Below, in pieces: positions 8,596-15,928 of a stretch of DNA of 47,695 bases. This stretch comes from Bacillota bacterium. Its GTDB lineage: Bacteria; Bacillota; UBA4882; JAAYXC01. The notes under the pieces are model-generated. The model was not told where the DNA came from. It searched no databases and saw nothing but the letters and a program-made list of their open reading frames with translations. The stretch lies in contig JAAYXC010000076.1 of assembly GCA_012516115.1 (NCBI GenBank), positions 1 through 47,695 on the forward strand, given 5' to 3'. Both the position numbers and the translations under genes were made by a program. Numbering within the stretch: position 1 is the stretch's first letter; every line of letters starts with the position of its first letter.

Positions 8596-9327
8596 TCAGC
8601 GGCGTAGGCCGATGAGGAAAGGCCAGACCGCGGCGGCGAGGAAGGAAACCGCGCCGAGGGCGACGAAGAACGCGCCCACCGTGGCGTCGTATTGCAGGAG
8701 GTCGAGTTTACCCAAAAGGTAGTTCCAGTCGTGTTCACCGCCGATCAAGGGCAGATTCACGGCCCGGGCGTCGGCGGCGTAACGGGCCACGTTGAGGAAG
8801 GATTGGCCGAGCCAGAAGAGGGCGAACTGGACTCCCAGCGTCCTCCCGCCGCGGGCGAAAGTGAAGGCCGCCACGCCCGGGATGAGGAGTTGCATGAGGG
8901 TTCCGCCGAGGAACCCCACGAACTCCCCAAAGAAGCTGAAAAAGACGTGGCCCGCTTCATGGAAAGGCACGTCTATCCAGTCGATAAACGTAGCCGGGCG
9001 ACAAAGGAGAAAATACCCGCCGGCAAAGGCGAACACGGCGGCCTGGATCCATCGCTGAAGGGAGAATGATGCGGCAGCCGGGCGCTTATCCCGGGTCGTG
9101 GTTTCTTGATGGAACGAAGAAGGGAGGGGTTCGGGTCGCGGAGGTGCGGCCGCAGGCGGCGGCTTCTCCGGGAAGACCTCCGCCAGGAGCGTCTTTCGTC
9201 CTTCTTCGTCTTCCAGTTCGGTCAGGTCGTCGAGGGCGCCGCCGGAGACCAGTTGCGCCAGCTCCTCCCGGGTGAAAGGCCCCAGGCGTTCCCCATCGCG
9301 CAGGACGTAATAACGTGGGACGGTCAT
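8596..9327 (-). CDS. GYF_2 (DUF4339) domain membrane protein with HEAGH motif
   Basis: A 243-residue protein. Residues 1-50 are a GYF_2 domain (RYYVLRDGERLGPFTREELA). A Pro-rich spacer follows, then about five hydrophobic segments. The first is followed by DVPFHEAGHVFF, the zinc-binding HExxH motif seen in M50-type intramembrane proteases and in related non-peptidase membrane proteins. Start ATG 9327 has AAAGGA upstream; the frame is open further up but without a better site. No substrate or partner is evident from context, so protease activity is only a possibility. Confidence 0.72.
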   Translation of the reverse strand: MTVPRYYVLRDGERLGPFTREELAQLVSGGALDDLTELEDEEGRKTLLAEVFPEKPPPAAAPPRPEPLPSSFHQETTTRDKRPAAASFSLQRWIQAAVFAFAGGYFLLCRPATFIDWIDVPFHEAGHVFFSFFGEFVGFLGGTLMQLLIPGVAAFTFARGGRTLGVQFALFWLGQSFLNVARYAADARAVNLPLIGGEHDWNYLLGKLDLLQYDATVGAFFVALGAVSFLAAAVWPFLIGLRR

Positions 9328-9363
9328 TTGTTTTGTTCCTTTCCCCTTGTCGGGATCGGCCTT

Positions 9364-9388
9364 CATCCCTCACCCCGCCGGGGGAATA
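9364..9388. repeat. Possible short or decayed copy of the dispersed repeat
   Basis: CATCCCTCACCCCGCCGGGG in the gap between two minus-strand genes resembles one end of the repeat family. Only one arm is recognisable. Confidence 0.3.
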
Positions 9389-9442
9389 AAAGTAACGCGT
9401 CCGGCCCCGTCCGTTTTGCCCGCGGCGAACGGCCGTTTTTAT

Positions 9443-10399
9443 CTATACAACCCTGATGGCGAACTGCGGGCAGAGGGGCACGCAGTAACCGCACCGCAGG
9501 CAGAGATGGGGGTCGATGCTTGCCTTGCCTTCGACCATGCTGATGGCGGCATTGGGACATCCGGCGATACAGGTCCCGCAGCCCTGGCAGAGGGAGGCCG
9601 TGACGAGGACCCGTTTCCCGCCGCCGGCGATGGAAGGCGGGGGGCCGGCCGGAGGCTCGCCGGCGAAGAAGGCCACGTTGTAGTCGACCTCCCCGGGGGC
9701 CACCATCCCGAGGGCGATGGCATGGAACGGCACGGTATCGCGGACGAAGGCGATGGATTCGGCGAAGGAGTCGAGCAGGATCCCTCCGGCCAAAACCTTC
9801 ATCAGGTAGACTCCCTTACCCGCCTCGTAGCTCCGGCGGATGGCACATGCCATCTCGGCCACCGTGCCGCCCAGGATCCCGCGGCCCTCGCGGTTGTAAA
9901 GGGGAAAGACCACCTCGATCTCGGGGCGTTCGGCGGCGGCCATGACCGTCCGCACGTCGTGGGTGGAGATCCCCACCGCGCCGATTACCCCCCGCGCGCG
10001 GTAATCCAGGAGACAGCGGAGGGCCCCCGCCCGCTCGTTAAAGACTTCCGGACCCACGCGGGCCGCATGCAGGTGAAAGATGTCGATGCGGTCCACGGCC
10101 AGCTCGCGGAGGGCTTCCTCTACGGCCGCCTCCATCTCTTCGTAGGTCCTGGCCGCGGACTTGGTGGCGATGACCGGCCGGATGCCGCTCGCGCGAATGG
10201 CCTCCCGGATCGGGGCGTAGGTCCGGTAGGCCTGGGCCGTGTCGACGAAACCGATGCCGGCCCGGAGGGCATGGGCGATGAGAGTGGTGCCCTCGGCCAG
10301 GGGCAGATTTTTCTGGAGGGGGCCCATGGGCAGGGCGCCGAAGCAGAGCTCGGTCACCTCGAGGCCGGTGGGGCCGAGAATGGTGCGCTTGAGGGGCAA
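9443..10399 (-). CDS. Aldo/keto reductase fused to a C-terminal 2x[4Fe-4S] ferredoxin domain
   Basis: A 318-residue oxidoreductase. Residues 1-200 are an aldo/keto reductase barrel: FVDTAQAYRTY carries the catalytic Asp and Tyr, IATKS the lysine, and DIFHLHA the His region. The C-terminus has two ferredoxin motifs, CQGCGTCIAGCP and CLRCGYCVPLCP, each able to bind a [4Fe-4S] cluster. Such fusions are common in anaerobes and suggest electron exchange with ferredoxin; the substrate cannot be told. The start is TTG 10399, preceded by AAGGTGAT at good spacing. It is transcribed away from the promoter region upstream of the purine operon. Confidence 0.85.
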   Translation of the reverse strand: MPLKRTILGPTGLEVTELCFGALPMGPLQKNLPLAEGTTLIAHALRAGIGFVDTAQAYRTYAPIREAIRASGIRPVIATKSAARTYEEMEAAVEEALRELAVDRIDIFHLHAARVGPEVFNERAGALRCLLDYRARGVIGAVGISTHDVRTVMAAAERPEIEVVFPLYNREGRGILGGTVAEMACAIRRSYEAGKGVYLMKVLAGGILLDSFAESIAFVRDTVPFHAIALGMVAPGEVDYNVAFFAGEPPAGPPPSIAGGGKRVLVTASLCQGCGTCIAGCPNAAISMVEGKASIDPHLCLRCGYCVPLCPQFAIRVV

Positions 10400-10472
10400 C
10401 GGATCACCTTCTTTGGTAATGAAGCAATAGGTTTTAATTTTACATTCCTGCTCCGTTTCCTTCTTCGGTCTG

Positions 10473-10501
10473 TTGCTTTAATGAAGAAAGCATGTTATAT
10501 T
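10473..10501 (+). promoter_or_regulatory. Candidate sigma-A type promoter
   Basis: TTGCTT at 10473-10478 and TATATT at 10496-10501 are separated by 17 bases. The only gene-like sequence it would serve is the trpS stub at 10625. Confidence 0.4.
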
Positions 10502-10624
10502 TATACTTATCTGTACTTTCCGGACTATAAGGGCCTATCAACCGGGCGCTGCTTATCCAGAGCGGGTGTGCATGGCCGCGTTTATCTATTAAAAGGCTTG
10601 AGGAACGGGGGACGGGGAGTAAAA

Positions 10625-10672
10625 ATGAAGAAGCGAGTCTTTTCCGGTATTCAACCAACAGGTAACATCCAT
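10625..10672 (+). pseudogene. trpS: N-terminal stub of trpS (tryptophanyl-tRNA synthetase)
   Basis: The first 16 codons read MKKRVFSGIQPTGNIH, which matches the very conserved N-terminus of bacterial TrpS. GGGGAG and an A-rich spacer precede the ATG as a ribosome binding site. After His16 the expected LGN continuation is lost, and the frame runs through unrelated sequence to TGA at 10733-10735. No further trpS sequence is visible. This is a breakpoint left by a rearrangement or deletion; a functional trpS must lie elsewhere. Confidence 0.7.
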
Positions 10673-10890
10673 AGAGGTACTTTTGTTGCCGGTCGCGCCT
10701 GGCGCGTTTGGGCTTCTCGGCGGGTGGATGTTTGAGGAGGGTGATGGCATACGCGGTGGTGGTAGCCCAAAGTAGCCATGACCTCCTTGTCTGCCGGCAG
10801 GCAGATAAAGGCATCCTTATGTACTTCCCTTCGGTAAGATTTCGTCCAAAGCGTCCGGTCTCCCTTCGGCAAGATAGGGATCGCGTTCGA

Positions 10891-10920
10891 TTGACACGCT
10901 GTGGTCCCTTTTGGTATCAT
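10891..10920 (+). promoter_or_regulatory. Promoter of the purine operon leader
   Basis: A perfect -35 TTGACA at 10891-10896 and a -10 TATCAT at 10915-10920, 18 bases apart. It lies directly upstream of the riboswitch. Confidence 0.75.
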
Positions 10921-10959
10921 GAATTCGTGGACGCGTTTGACAAACGAAGAGGAGGCCCC

Positions 10960-11072
10960 GATGGTGGGGTAAGAAAGTGCGCCTAGGGTTCCGCCCGCCA
11001 TGCGGCGGGGCCAGGTCCAAGTGGCGCAGGCGCCGAGACGAGGCGCTACACCCTAGAGGGATAAAAGCCCCG
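10960..11072 (+). ncRNA. ykkC-family riboswitch, probably PRPP-sensing subtype
   Basis: Seen in order: CTAGGGTTCCG at 10983-10993, a GC-rich hairpin GCCCGCC/GGCGGGGC, AGGTCCAAG at 11013-11021, a second hairpin GGCGC/GCGCC, then ACACC at 11048-11052 and GGGATAAAAGCCC at 11058-11070. These are the conserved blocks of ykkC RNAs. The GGGAGA element that guanidine sensors carry after AAAAGCCC is absent, which points to subtype 2. Lying before purB and a whole purine operon, the PRPP-binding variant (2b) is the most likely; ppGpp or ADP types are alternatives. A terminator follows at once, so control by premature termination is inferred. Confidence 0.75.
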
Positions 11073-11112
11073 GCGGATAGGTTTCTCTTGGCCTATCCGC
11101 TTTTGTTTTTTT
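11073..11112 (+). terminator. Intrinsic terminator, expression platform of the riboswitch
   Basis: GCGGATAGG (11073-11081) pairs with CCTATCCGC (11092-11100) in a 9-bp stem, followed by TTTTGTTTTTTT. Its 5' arm begins right after the conserved AAAAGCCCC of the riboswitch. Confidence 0.85.
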
Positions 11113-11242
11113 GGTGGAAACGTTCTTTCGGCGCGAGATCCGCGTAATCGCGCTCATGGCCCGTGGTTCGCCGCGTGGGCGCGAAAGCGGTTTACGGATT
11201 TTGGGCACTGCTCGCCGGGCCCGTTTGGTGAGGGGTGGTCTC

Positions 11243-12643
11243 TTGGAGCGCGATATCTTCGCCAACCTCAGTCCGCTGGATCACCGGTATTACGCTGGTA
11301 ACCCCGAGCTCTTCGAGGAACTGGCGGAATACTTGAGCGAAAACGCTTATATCCGTTACCAACTCAAGGTGGAGGCGGCCCTGGCCCGGGCCCTGGCCCG
11401 TCGCGGGCTCTGCGCGCCGGCGATCGCCGAGGAGATCGTGGCCGCCTGCGCCGTGGTCACCCCGGAGGAGGTCTACGTGGAAGAGGCGGTCACCCACCAT
11501 AACGTCCGGGCGCTGGTAAACTGCATCCAGCGGCGGGTGGGCCCGGGCGCCAGGCCCTTCGTTCACCTCACCGCCACTTCCGTCGATATCCTGGACACGG
11601 CCAATGCCCTGCGGCTACGGGCGGTGACCGAGGAGGTCGTCCTCCCCAGGGCGGCCGCGCTGTTGCGTCTCTTGATCGAGTTAGCCCGGCGGGAGAAGGA
11701 GACCCTGCAGATGGGCCGCACCCACGGCCAGCACGCGGTCCCCATCACCTTCGGGTTTGCCCTCGCCCAGTATGTGGCCCGTTTCGGCAATAGGCTCGAG
11801 GCCATCGCCGCCGCGGCCAGGGGCTTGCGCGGCAAGATGTCCGGGGCGGTGGGGGCCTATAACGCCAGTTCGCTTTTCTTCCCCGATCCCGAGGCTTTCG
11901 AGGCCGAAGTCCTATCCGAGCTGGGGCTGGCGCCCGCCGAGATTTCGACCCAGATCGTGCCCCCGGAATACCTGGTGGATTATCTCCACGCGGTGGTCTC
12001 GGCTTTCGGCGTTTTGGCCAACCTGGCCGACGATCTCCGCCACCTGCAGCGGACCGAGATCGGGGAGGTGGCCGAGGCTTTCGCCCCCACCCAGGTGGGC
12101 TCCTCGACCATGCCCCATAAGCGGAACCCGTGGAACTTCGAGCACATCAAGAGCCTCTGGAAGGAATTCGTCCCGCGGATGCTCACCCGTTACCTCGATC
12201 AGATCTCCGAACACCAGCGGGACTTGACCAACTCCGCTTCCGGCCGTTTCGCGCCGGAAATCGTGGTGGGTTTCGTGGCGGCCGTGGAAAGGATGAAGAG
12301 CGTTCTGGCCCGCCTGTACGTGGATCGGGAGCAGATGCGGACGAACTTCGCCGCCAGCGCGGAGACGGTCATCGCCGAACCGCTCTATATCTTGCTCGCT
12401 TACCATGGAGAACCCAAGGCCCACGAGACGGTGCGCCTTTTAACCCTGGAGGCCGAGGAAAAGGGCGTTACCCTTCGCCGGCTTTTAACCGAGCACCCGG
12501 AACGTTTTGGCTTCCTGGCCAAAATGTCCGAGGAGCAGCGGCGGATCCTGGCCGAACCCGAGCGTTACACCGGCCGGGCTGCGGCCAAAACCGAGGAAGT
12601 CTGCGCCCGTTGGGAGCGGCGGTTGGCGGAGATGGGGTTTTAA
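11243..12643 (+). CDS. purB: Adenylosuccinate lyase
   Basis: Catalyses the SAICAR-to-AICAR step and adenylosuccinate-to-AMP cleavage. Seen: GRTHGQHAVPITFG with the catalytic His in the middle, and the fumarase-superfamily signature GSSTMPHKRNPWNFE. From TTG 11243 the product is 466 residues and starts MERDIFANLSPLDHRYY, matching the usual N-terminus; AGGGGTGG lies just upstream. GTG 11228 is a possible alternative. It is the first gene after the riboswitch and terminator, so its expression is likely gated by that RNA. Downstream purF follows after 47 bases. Confidence 0.9.
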   Translation: MERDIFANLSPLDHRYYAGNPELFEELAEYLSENAYIRYQLKVEAALARALARRGLCAPAIAEEIVAACAVVTPEEVYVEEAVTHHNVRALVNCIQRRVGPGARPFVHLTATSVDILDTANALRLRAVTEEVVLPRAAALLRLLIELARREKETLQMGRTHGQHAVPITFGFALAQYVARFGNRLEAIAAAARGLRGKMSGAVGAYNASSLFFPDPEAFEAEVLSELGLAPAEISTQIVPPEYLVDYLHAVVSAFGVLANLADDLRHLQRTEIGEVAEAFAPTQVGSSTMPHKRNPWNFEHIKSLWKEFVPRMLTRYLDQISEHQRDLTNSASGRFAPEIVVGFVAAVERMKSVLARLYVDREQMRTNFAASAETVIAEPLYILLAYHGEPKAHETVRLLTLEAEEKGVTLRRLLTEHPERFGFLAKMSEEQRRILAEPERYTGRAAAKTEEVCARWERRLAEMGF

Positions 12644-12690
12644 AACGAGGAAAGGTCGCCAGGTATTTTATCTGCGCCGGAGGGGAGTCC

Positions 12691-14124
12691 ATGTTTCTGG
12701 AGATGGAGGCCGCGTTGGAAGAGGAAATACGGGAAGAGTGCGGAGTCTTCGGGATCTTCGCCGAAGATCCCGGGCTCGAGGTGGCCTACCTTACCTTTCT
12801 TGGGCTGCTCGGCCTGCAACACCGGGGCCAGGAGAGCGCGGGCATCGCCGTGACCGACGGGACGCGGGTGGCCTGCCATAAGAACCTGGGATTGGTTCGG
12901 TCGGCCTTCCGGCCCGAGGACTTGAAGGGTCTGACCGGTTTTGCCGCCGTGGGGCACGTCCGGTATTCCACCACCGGGACGACTTCCCTGGCCAACGCCC
13001 AGCCGCTCGTCGCCCGCTTCTCCCGGGGGACCATTGCCTTGGCCCATAACGGGAACCTGGTCAATGCCGACGCCCTCCTGGTGGATCTCGAGATGGCCGG
13101 GTCGGTCTTTCAGTCCACCTCGGACACGGAGGTCATCCTGAACCTCCTCGCCCATTTCAGCCGGGAACCTTTTCCGGAAGCCCTCCGCCGGGCCGCCGAG
13201 AGGCTTGTGGGTTCGTATTCCCTGGTGATGATGACCCGGGATACTCTCTACGGGCTTAGGGACCCCCACGGGAACCGCCCGCTTTGTCTGGGGCGCCTGG
13301 AAGGTGGGTACGTACTGGCCTCGGAGAGCTCGGCCCTCTCTTCCATCGGCGCCAAGTTAATCCGGGACGTGGCCCCGGGCGAGCTCATCACGGTCGACCG
13401 GGAGGGGTTGCACTCCGAGATCCTCCTCCCTCCGGCCCGGCGCGCCATCTGCGCCATGGAATTCATCTATTTCGCCAGGCCGGATAGTGTCATCGAGGGC
13501 CGTTCGGTACACGAGGTCCGTAAAGAGCTGGGCCGGGAATTGGCGCGGGTCCATCCCGTCGAAGCGGATCTGGTGGTCCCCGTCCCCGATAGCGGGTACT
13601 CCATGGCCGTGGGTTTCGCCGCCGAGGCAGGTCTGCCGCTGGATATAGGGCTCATCGCCAATCGTTATGTGGGCCGGACCTTTATCCAACCCCAGCAGGA
13701 ACTCCGCAAACAGGGGGTCACGATCAAGCTCTCGCCCATCGAGGCCGTCCTCCGTGGTAAACGGGTGGTCATCATCGACGACTCCATCGTGCGGGGCACC
13801 ACCACGAGCATCCTCATCAGGCTCCTGCGGGACGCCGGGGCCAGGGAGGTCCATATGTGCGTGAGCTCGCCTCCCTATACCAACCCCTGCTATTACGGGA
13901 TCGACGTCCCGGCCAAGCGCGAGCTCATCGCCTCCTCCCATACCGTAGAAGAGATCCGGCGTTTCATCAACGCCGATACCCTCCATTATCTCCCCATGGA
14001 GAGCCTTCCGCGGGCCATCGGCCTGCCCCTCGACCACCTCTGTCTGGGGTGTTTCAACGGGGAATACCCCACCGAGATCCCGCGGGAGAACGTGGGAAAA
14101 AATCGTCTGGAAAAGGGGGTTTAA
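12691..14124 (+). CDS. purF: Amidophosphoribosyltransferase
   Basis: First committed step of purine synthesis: PRPP plus glutamine to phosphoribosylamine. 477 residues. Cys17 in CGVFG is the expected catalytic N-terminal Cys after removal of a 16-residue propeptide. The PRPP loop is VVIIDDSIVRGTTT. Four cysteines in AICAMEF, NPCYYG and CLGC match the [4Fe-4S] ligands of the Bacillus-type enzyme, so this is the oxygen-labile Fe-S form. Start ATG has GGAGGGGAG upstream. purM begins one base after the stop. Confidence 0.95.
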   Translation: MFLEMEAALEEEIREECGVFGIFAEDPGLEVAYLTFLGLLGLQHRGQESAGIAVTDGTRVACHKNLGLVRSAFRPEDLKGLTGFAAVGHVRYSTTGTTSLANAQPLVARFSRGTIALAHNGNLVNADALLVDLEMAGSVFQSTSDTEVILNLLAHFSREPFPEALRRAAERLVGSYSLVMMTRDTLYGLRDPHGNRPLCLGRLEGGYVLASESSALSSIGAKLIRDVAPGELITVDREGLHSEILLPPARRAICAMEFIYFARPDSVIEGRSVHEVRKELGRELARVHPVEADLVVPVPDSGYSMAVGFAAEAGLPLDIGLIANRYVGRTFIQPQQELRKQGVTIKLSPIEAVLRGKRVVIIDDSIVRGTTTSILIRLLRDAGAREVHMCVSSPPYTNPCYYGIDVPAKRELIASSHTVEEIRRFINADTLHYLPMESLPRAIGLPLDHLCLGCFNGEYPTEIPRENVGKNRLEKGV

Positions 14125-14125
14125 G

Positions 14126-15154
14126 ATGGGCTGGACCTATCGGCAGGCCGGGGTAGACATCGAAGCGGCGACGGCGTTGAAGAAACGCCTCAAAGAGCTG
14201 GTCAAGAGCACCTTCGTCCCCGGGGTCCTGGGCGAGCTGGGCGGTTTCGGCGGACTCTTCGCCGTGCCCTCCGGGTTCCGGGACCCCATCCTGGTGGCCA
14301 GCACCGATGGAGTGGGCACGAAGCTCAAGATCGCCGTCCTGGCCGGGCGCCACGACACGGTGGGCCGGGACCTGGTCAACCACTGCGTCGACGACCTCCT
14401 GGTCCAGGGGGCCCGACCCCTATTCTTTCTCGACTACTTCGCCACCGGGCGGCTCGTCCCGGCGCTGGTGGAGGAAGTCGTGACGGGACTGGCCGTGGCC
14501 TGTCGGGAGGCCGGTTGCGCCCTGATCGGAGGGGAGACGGCGGAGATGCCCGGGATGTACCGCGAGGGGGAGTACGACCTCGCCGGGACGATGGTCGGGA
14601 TCGTCGAGCGGGAGGCCCTCTTGCCCCGGGGGGATGTGGCCGCGGGCGATCTCGTCCTGGGGCTCGCCTCCAACGGCCTCCACACCAACGGTTATTCCCT
14701 GGTGCGCCGGCTCTGTCTGGAGGAGATGGGGATGCGTCTCGACGAGTACGTCCCCGCCTTCGGCCGGACCCTGGGGGAAGAACTTTTGCGGATCCACCGG
14801 AACTACGAACCCCTCGTCCGGCCCCTCCTGGCCGCGGGGCTGGTCAAAGCGCTGGTCCACCTGACCGGCGGCGGGTACCAGGGGAACATCCCGCGCGTCC
14901 TCCCTCCCGGGCTCGGGGTGCGGATCGATCCCTCGGGGTGGCCGGTCCAGCCGATCTTTTCCTTCTTGGCCGCCCGGGGCCGCATCGCCCGGGAGGAAAT
15001 GTTCCGGACCTTCAATATGGGCCTGGGGCTCCTCCTCATCGTGGCGCCCGCCGTGGAGGAGCGGGTCCGGGAACTCCTGGCCGTCCGGGGCGAGGAGGTC
15101 TACCGCGCCGGGCTGGTGGTCGAAGGCGCAGGGGTGGAGATCGCAGGGGAGTGA
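14126..15154 (+). CDS. purM: Phosphoribosylformylglycinamidine cyclo-ligase (AIR synthetase)
   Basis: Makes AIR from FGAM with ATP. 342 residues, normal length. Seen: STDGVGTKLKIA, the ATP-binding acidic loop VNHCVDDLLVQGA, and GGETAEMPGMY, all PurM/PurL-superfamily motifs. The ATG lies one base after the purF stop with AAAGGGGG upstream, so coupling is likely. The enzyme that supplies FGAM (purL or purSQL) is not in this window. Confidence 0.95.
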   Translation: MGWTYRQAGVDIEAATALKKRLKELVKSTFVPGVLGELGGFGGLFAVPSGFRDPILVASTDGVGTKLKIAVLAGRHDTVGRDLVNHCVDDLLVQGARPLFFLDYFATGRLVPALVEEVVTGLAVACREAGCALIGGETAEMPGMYREGEYDLAGTMVGIVEREALLPRGDVAAGDLVLGLASNGLHTNGYSLVRRLCLEEMGMRLDEYVPAFGRTLGEELLRIHRNYEPLVRPLLAAGLVKALVHLTGGGYQGNIPRVLPPGLGVRIDPSGWPVQPIFSFLAARGRIAREEMFRTFNMGLGLLLIVAPAVEERVRELLAVRGEEVYRAGLVVEGAGVEIAGE

Positions 15155-15211
15155 GTCCCACCCCCATGGTTTGGGAATGGTTTGGGGGAGGGGACGAAAG
15201 ATGCCAGGGGA

Positions 15212-15245
15212 CCTTCTCCTGCCCGGAGAGGGACCCGGGTGAGGT
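15212..15245. repeat. Degenerate copy of the dispersed repeat between purM and purN
   Basis: CTTCTCCTGCCCGGAGAGGG followed by ACCCGGGTGAGG resembles the core and right end of the repeat family. The last bases also serve as ribosome binding site for purN. Confidence 0.4.
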
Positions 15246-15253
15246 GGTGGAAA

Positions 15254-15874
15254 GTGGGTTTGCTCCGGGTGGCGGTCTTCGTCTCGGGCAATGGGTCGAA
15301 TCTCCAGGCCTTGCTGGATAACCTCACGGGCATGGTGGAGTTCGTTTTGGTGCTTGCGAACAAACCCGATGCCTATGCGCTCGTCCGGGCCGGGAAGGCC
15401 GGCGTGCCGACGGCGGTGGTCCGTTACGAGGACTACCCGCATCGCGCCGCCTTCACCCGGGCCATCCTCGACCTGGTCACCGAGAAGAAAGTCGATCTTA
15501 TCTGTCTCGCCGGATTCAACCGGATTCTGGATCCGCTCTTGATCGAGGCCTTCCCCCTGCGCATCATGAACACCCATCCGGCCCTGCTCCCGGCCTTCGG
15601 AGGCGAAGGCATGTTCGGTCGCCGCGTCCACGAGGCCGTCCTGGCCTCCGGAGCAAAGATCAGCGGGGCCACGGTCCACTTCGTTACCGCCGAGACCGAT
15701 AGGGGCCCCATCATCCTCCAGGCGGCGGTACCGGTCTTGGACGACGACACCCCGGAGACGCTGGCGGGAAGGGTCCTCGCCGCCGAACACCGCCTCTATC
15801 CCGAGGCGGTGAGGCTCTTTGCCGCCGGAAGACTCAGAGTGGAGGGGAACCGGGTTCGCATCATCCCGGGCTAA
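15254..15874 (+). CDS. purN: Phosphoribosylglycinamide formyltransferase
   Basis: Formyl transfer from 10-formyl-THF to GAR. Seen: VFVSGNGSNLQAL for phosphate binding, NTHPALLPAFGG with the catalytic Asn and His, and ETDRGPIILQ with the catalytic Asp. I start at GTG 15254 (MGLLRVAVFVSGNGSN), 206 residues, because AGGTGG lies seven bases upstream. TTG 15260 is an alternative, and the longer open frame covers repeat sequence. It follows purM after about 100 bases that contain a decayed repeat. Confidence 0.93.
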   Translation: MGLLRVAVFVSGNGSNLQALLDNLTGMVEFVLVLANKPDAYALVRAGKAGVPTAVVRYEDYPHRAAFTRAILDLVTEKKVDLICLAGFNRILDPLLIEAFPLRIMNTHPALLPAFGGEGMFGRRVHEAVLASGAKISGATVHFVTAETDRGPIILQAAVPVLDDDTPETLAGRVLAAEHRLYPEAVRLFAAGRLRVEGNRVRIIPG

Positions 15875-15928
15875 ATCACCTTTTCCCTTTAGCGGGCACT
15901 CCAACCAAGATAGAGGGGGTATTATCGA

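Larger units (their letters stand above)
10400..11242. other. Gene-free region: trpS stub, two promoters, riboswitch and terminator
   Basis: No intact gene lies here. It holds a promoter (10473-10501), an N-terminal trpS stub (10625-10672), about 200 bases I cannot assign, a strong promoter (10891-10920), a ykkC-family RNA and a terminator. The unassigned part contains two similar 15-base runs, TCCCTTCGGTAAGAT and TCCCTTCGGCAAGAT, about 33 bases apart. Confidence 0.7.

Noticed and set aside
10700..10890. Open frames on both strands between the trpS stub and the riboswitch promoter
   Set aside because: They read through each other with biased composition and no recognisable family; the stretch is left unassigned.
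14420..15904. Long open frame (494 codons) on the minus strand opposite purM and purN
   Set aside because: It mirrors GC-rich genes, is rich in Gly, Pro, Arg and Asp, has no family motif, and lies antisense to clear pur genes.
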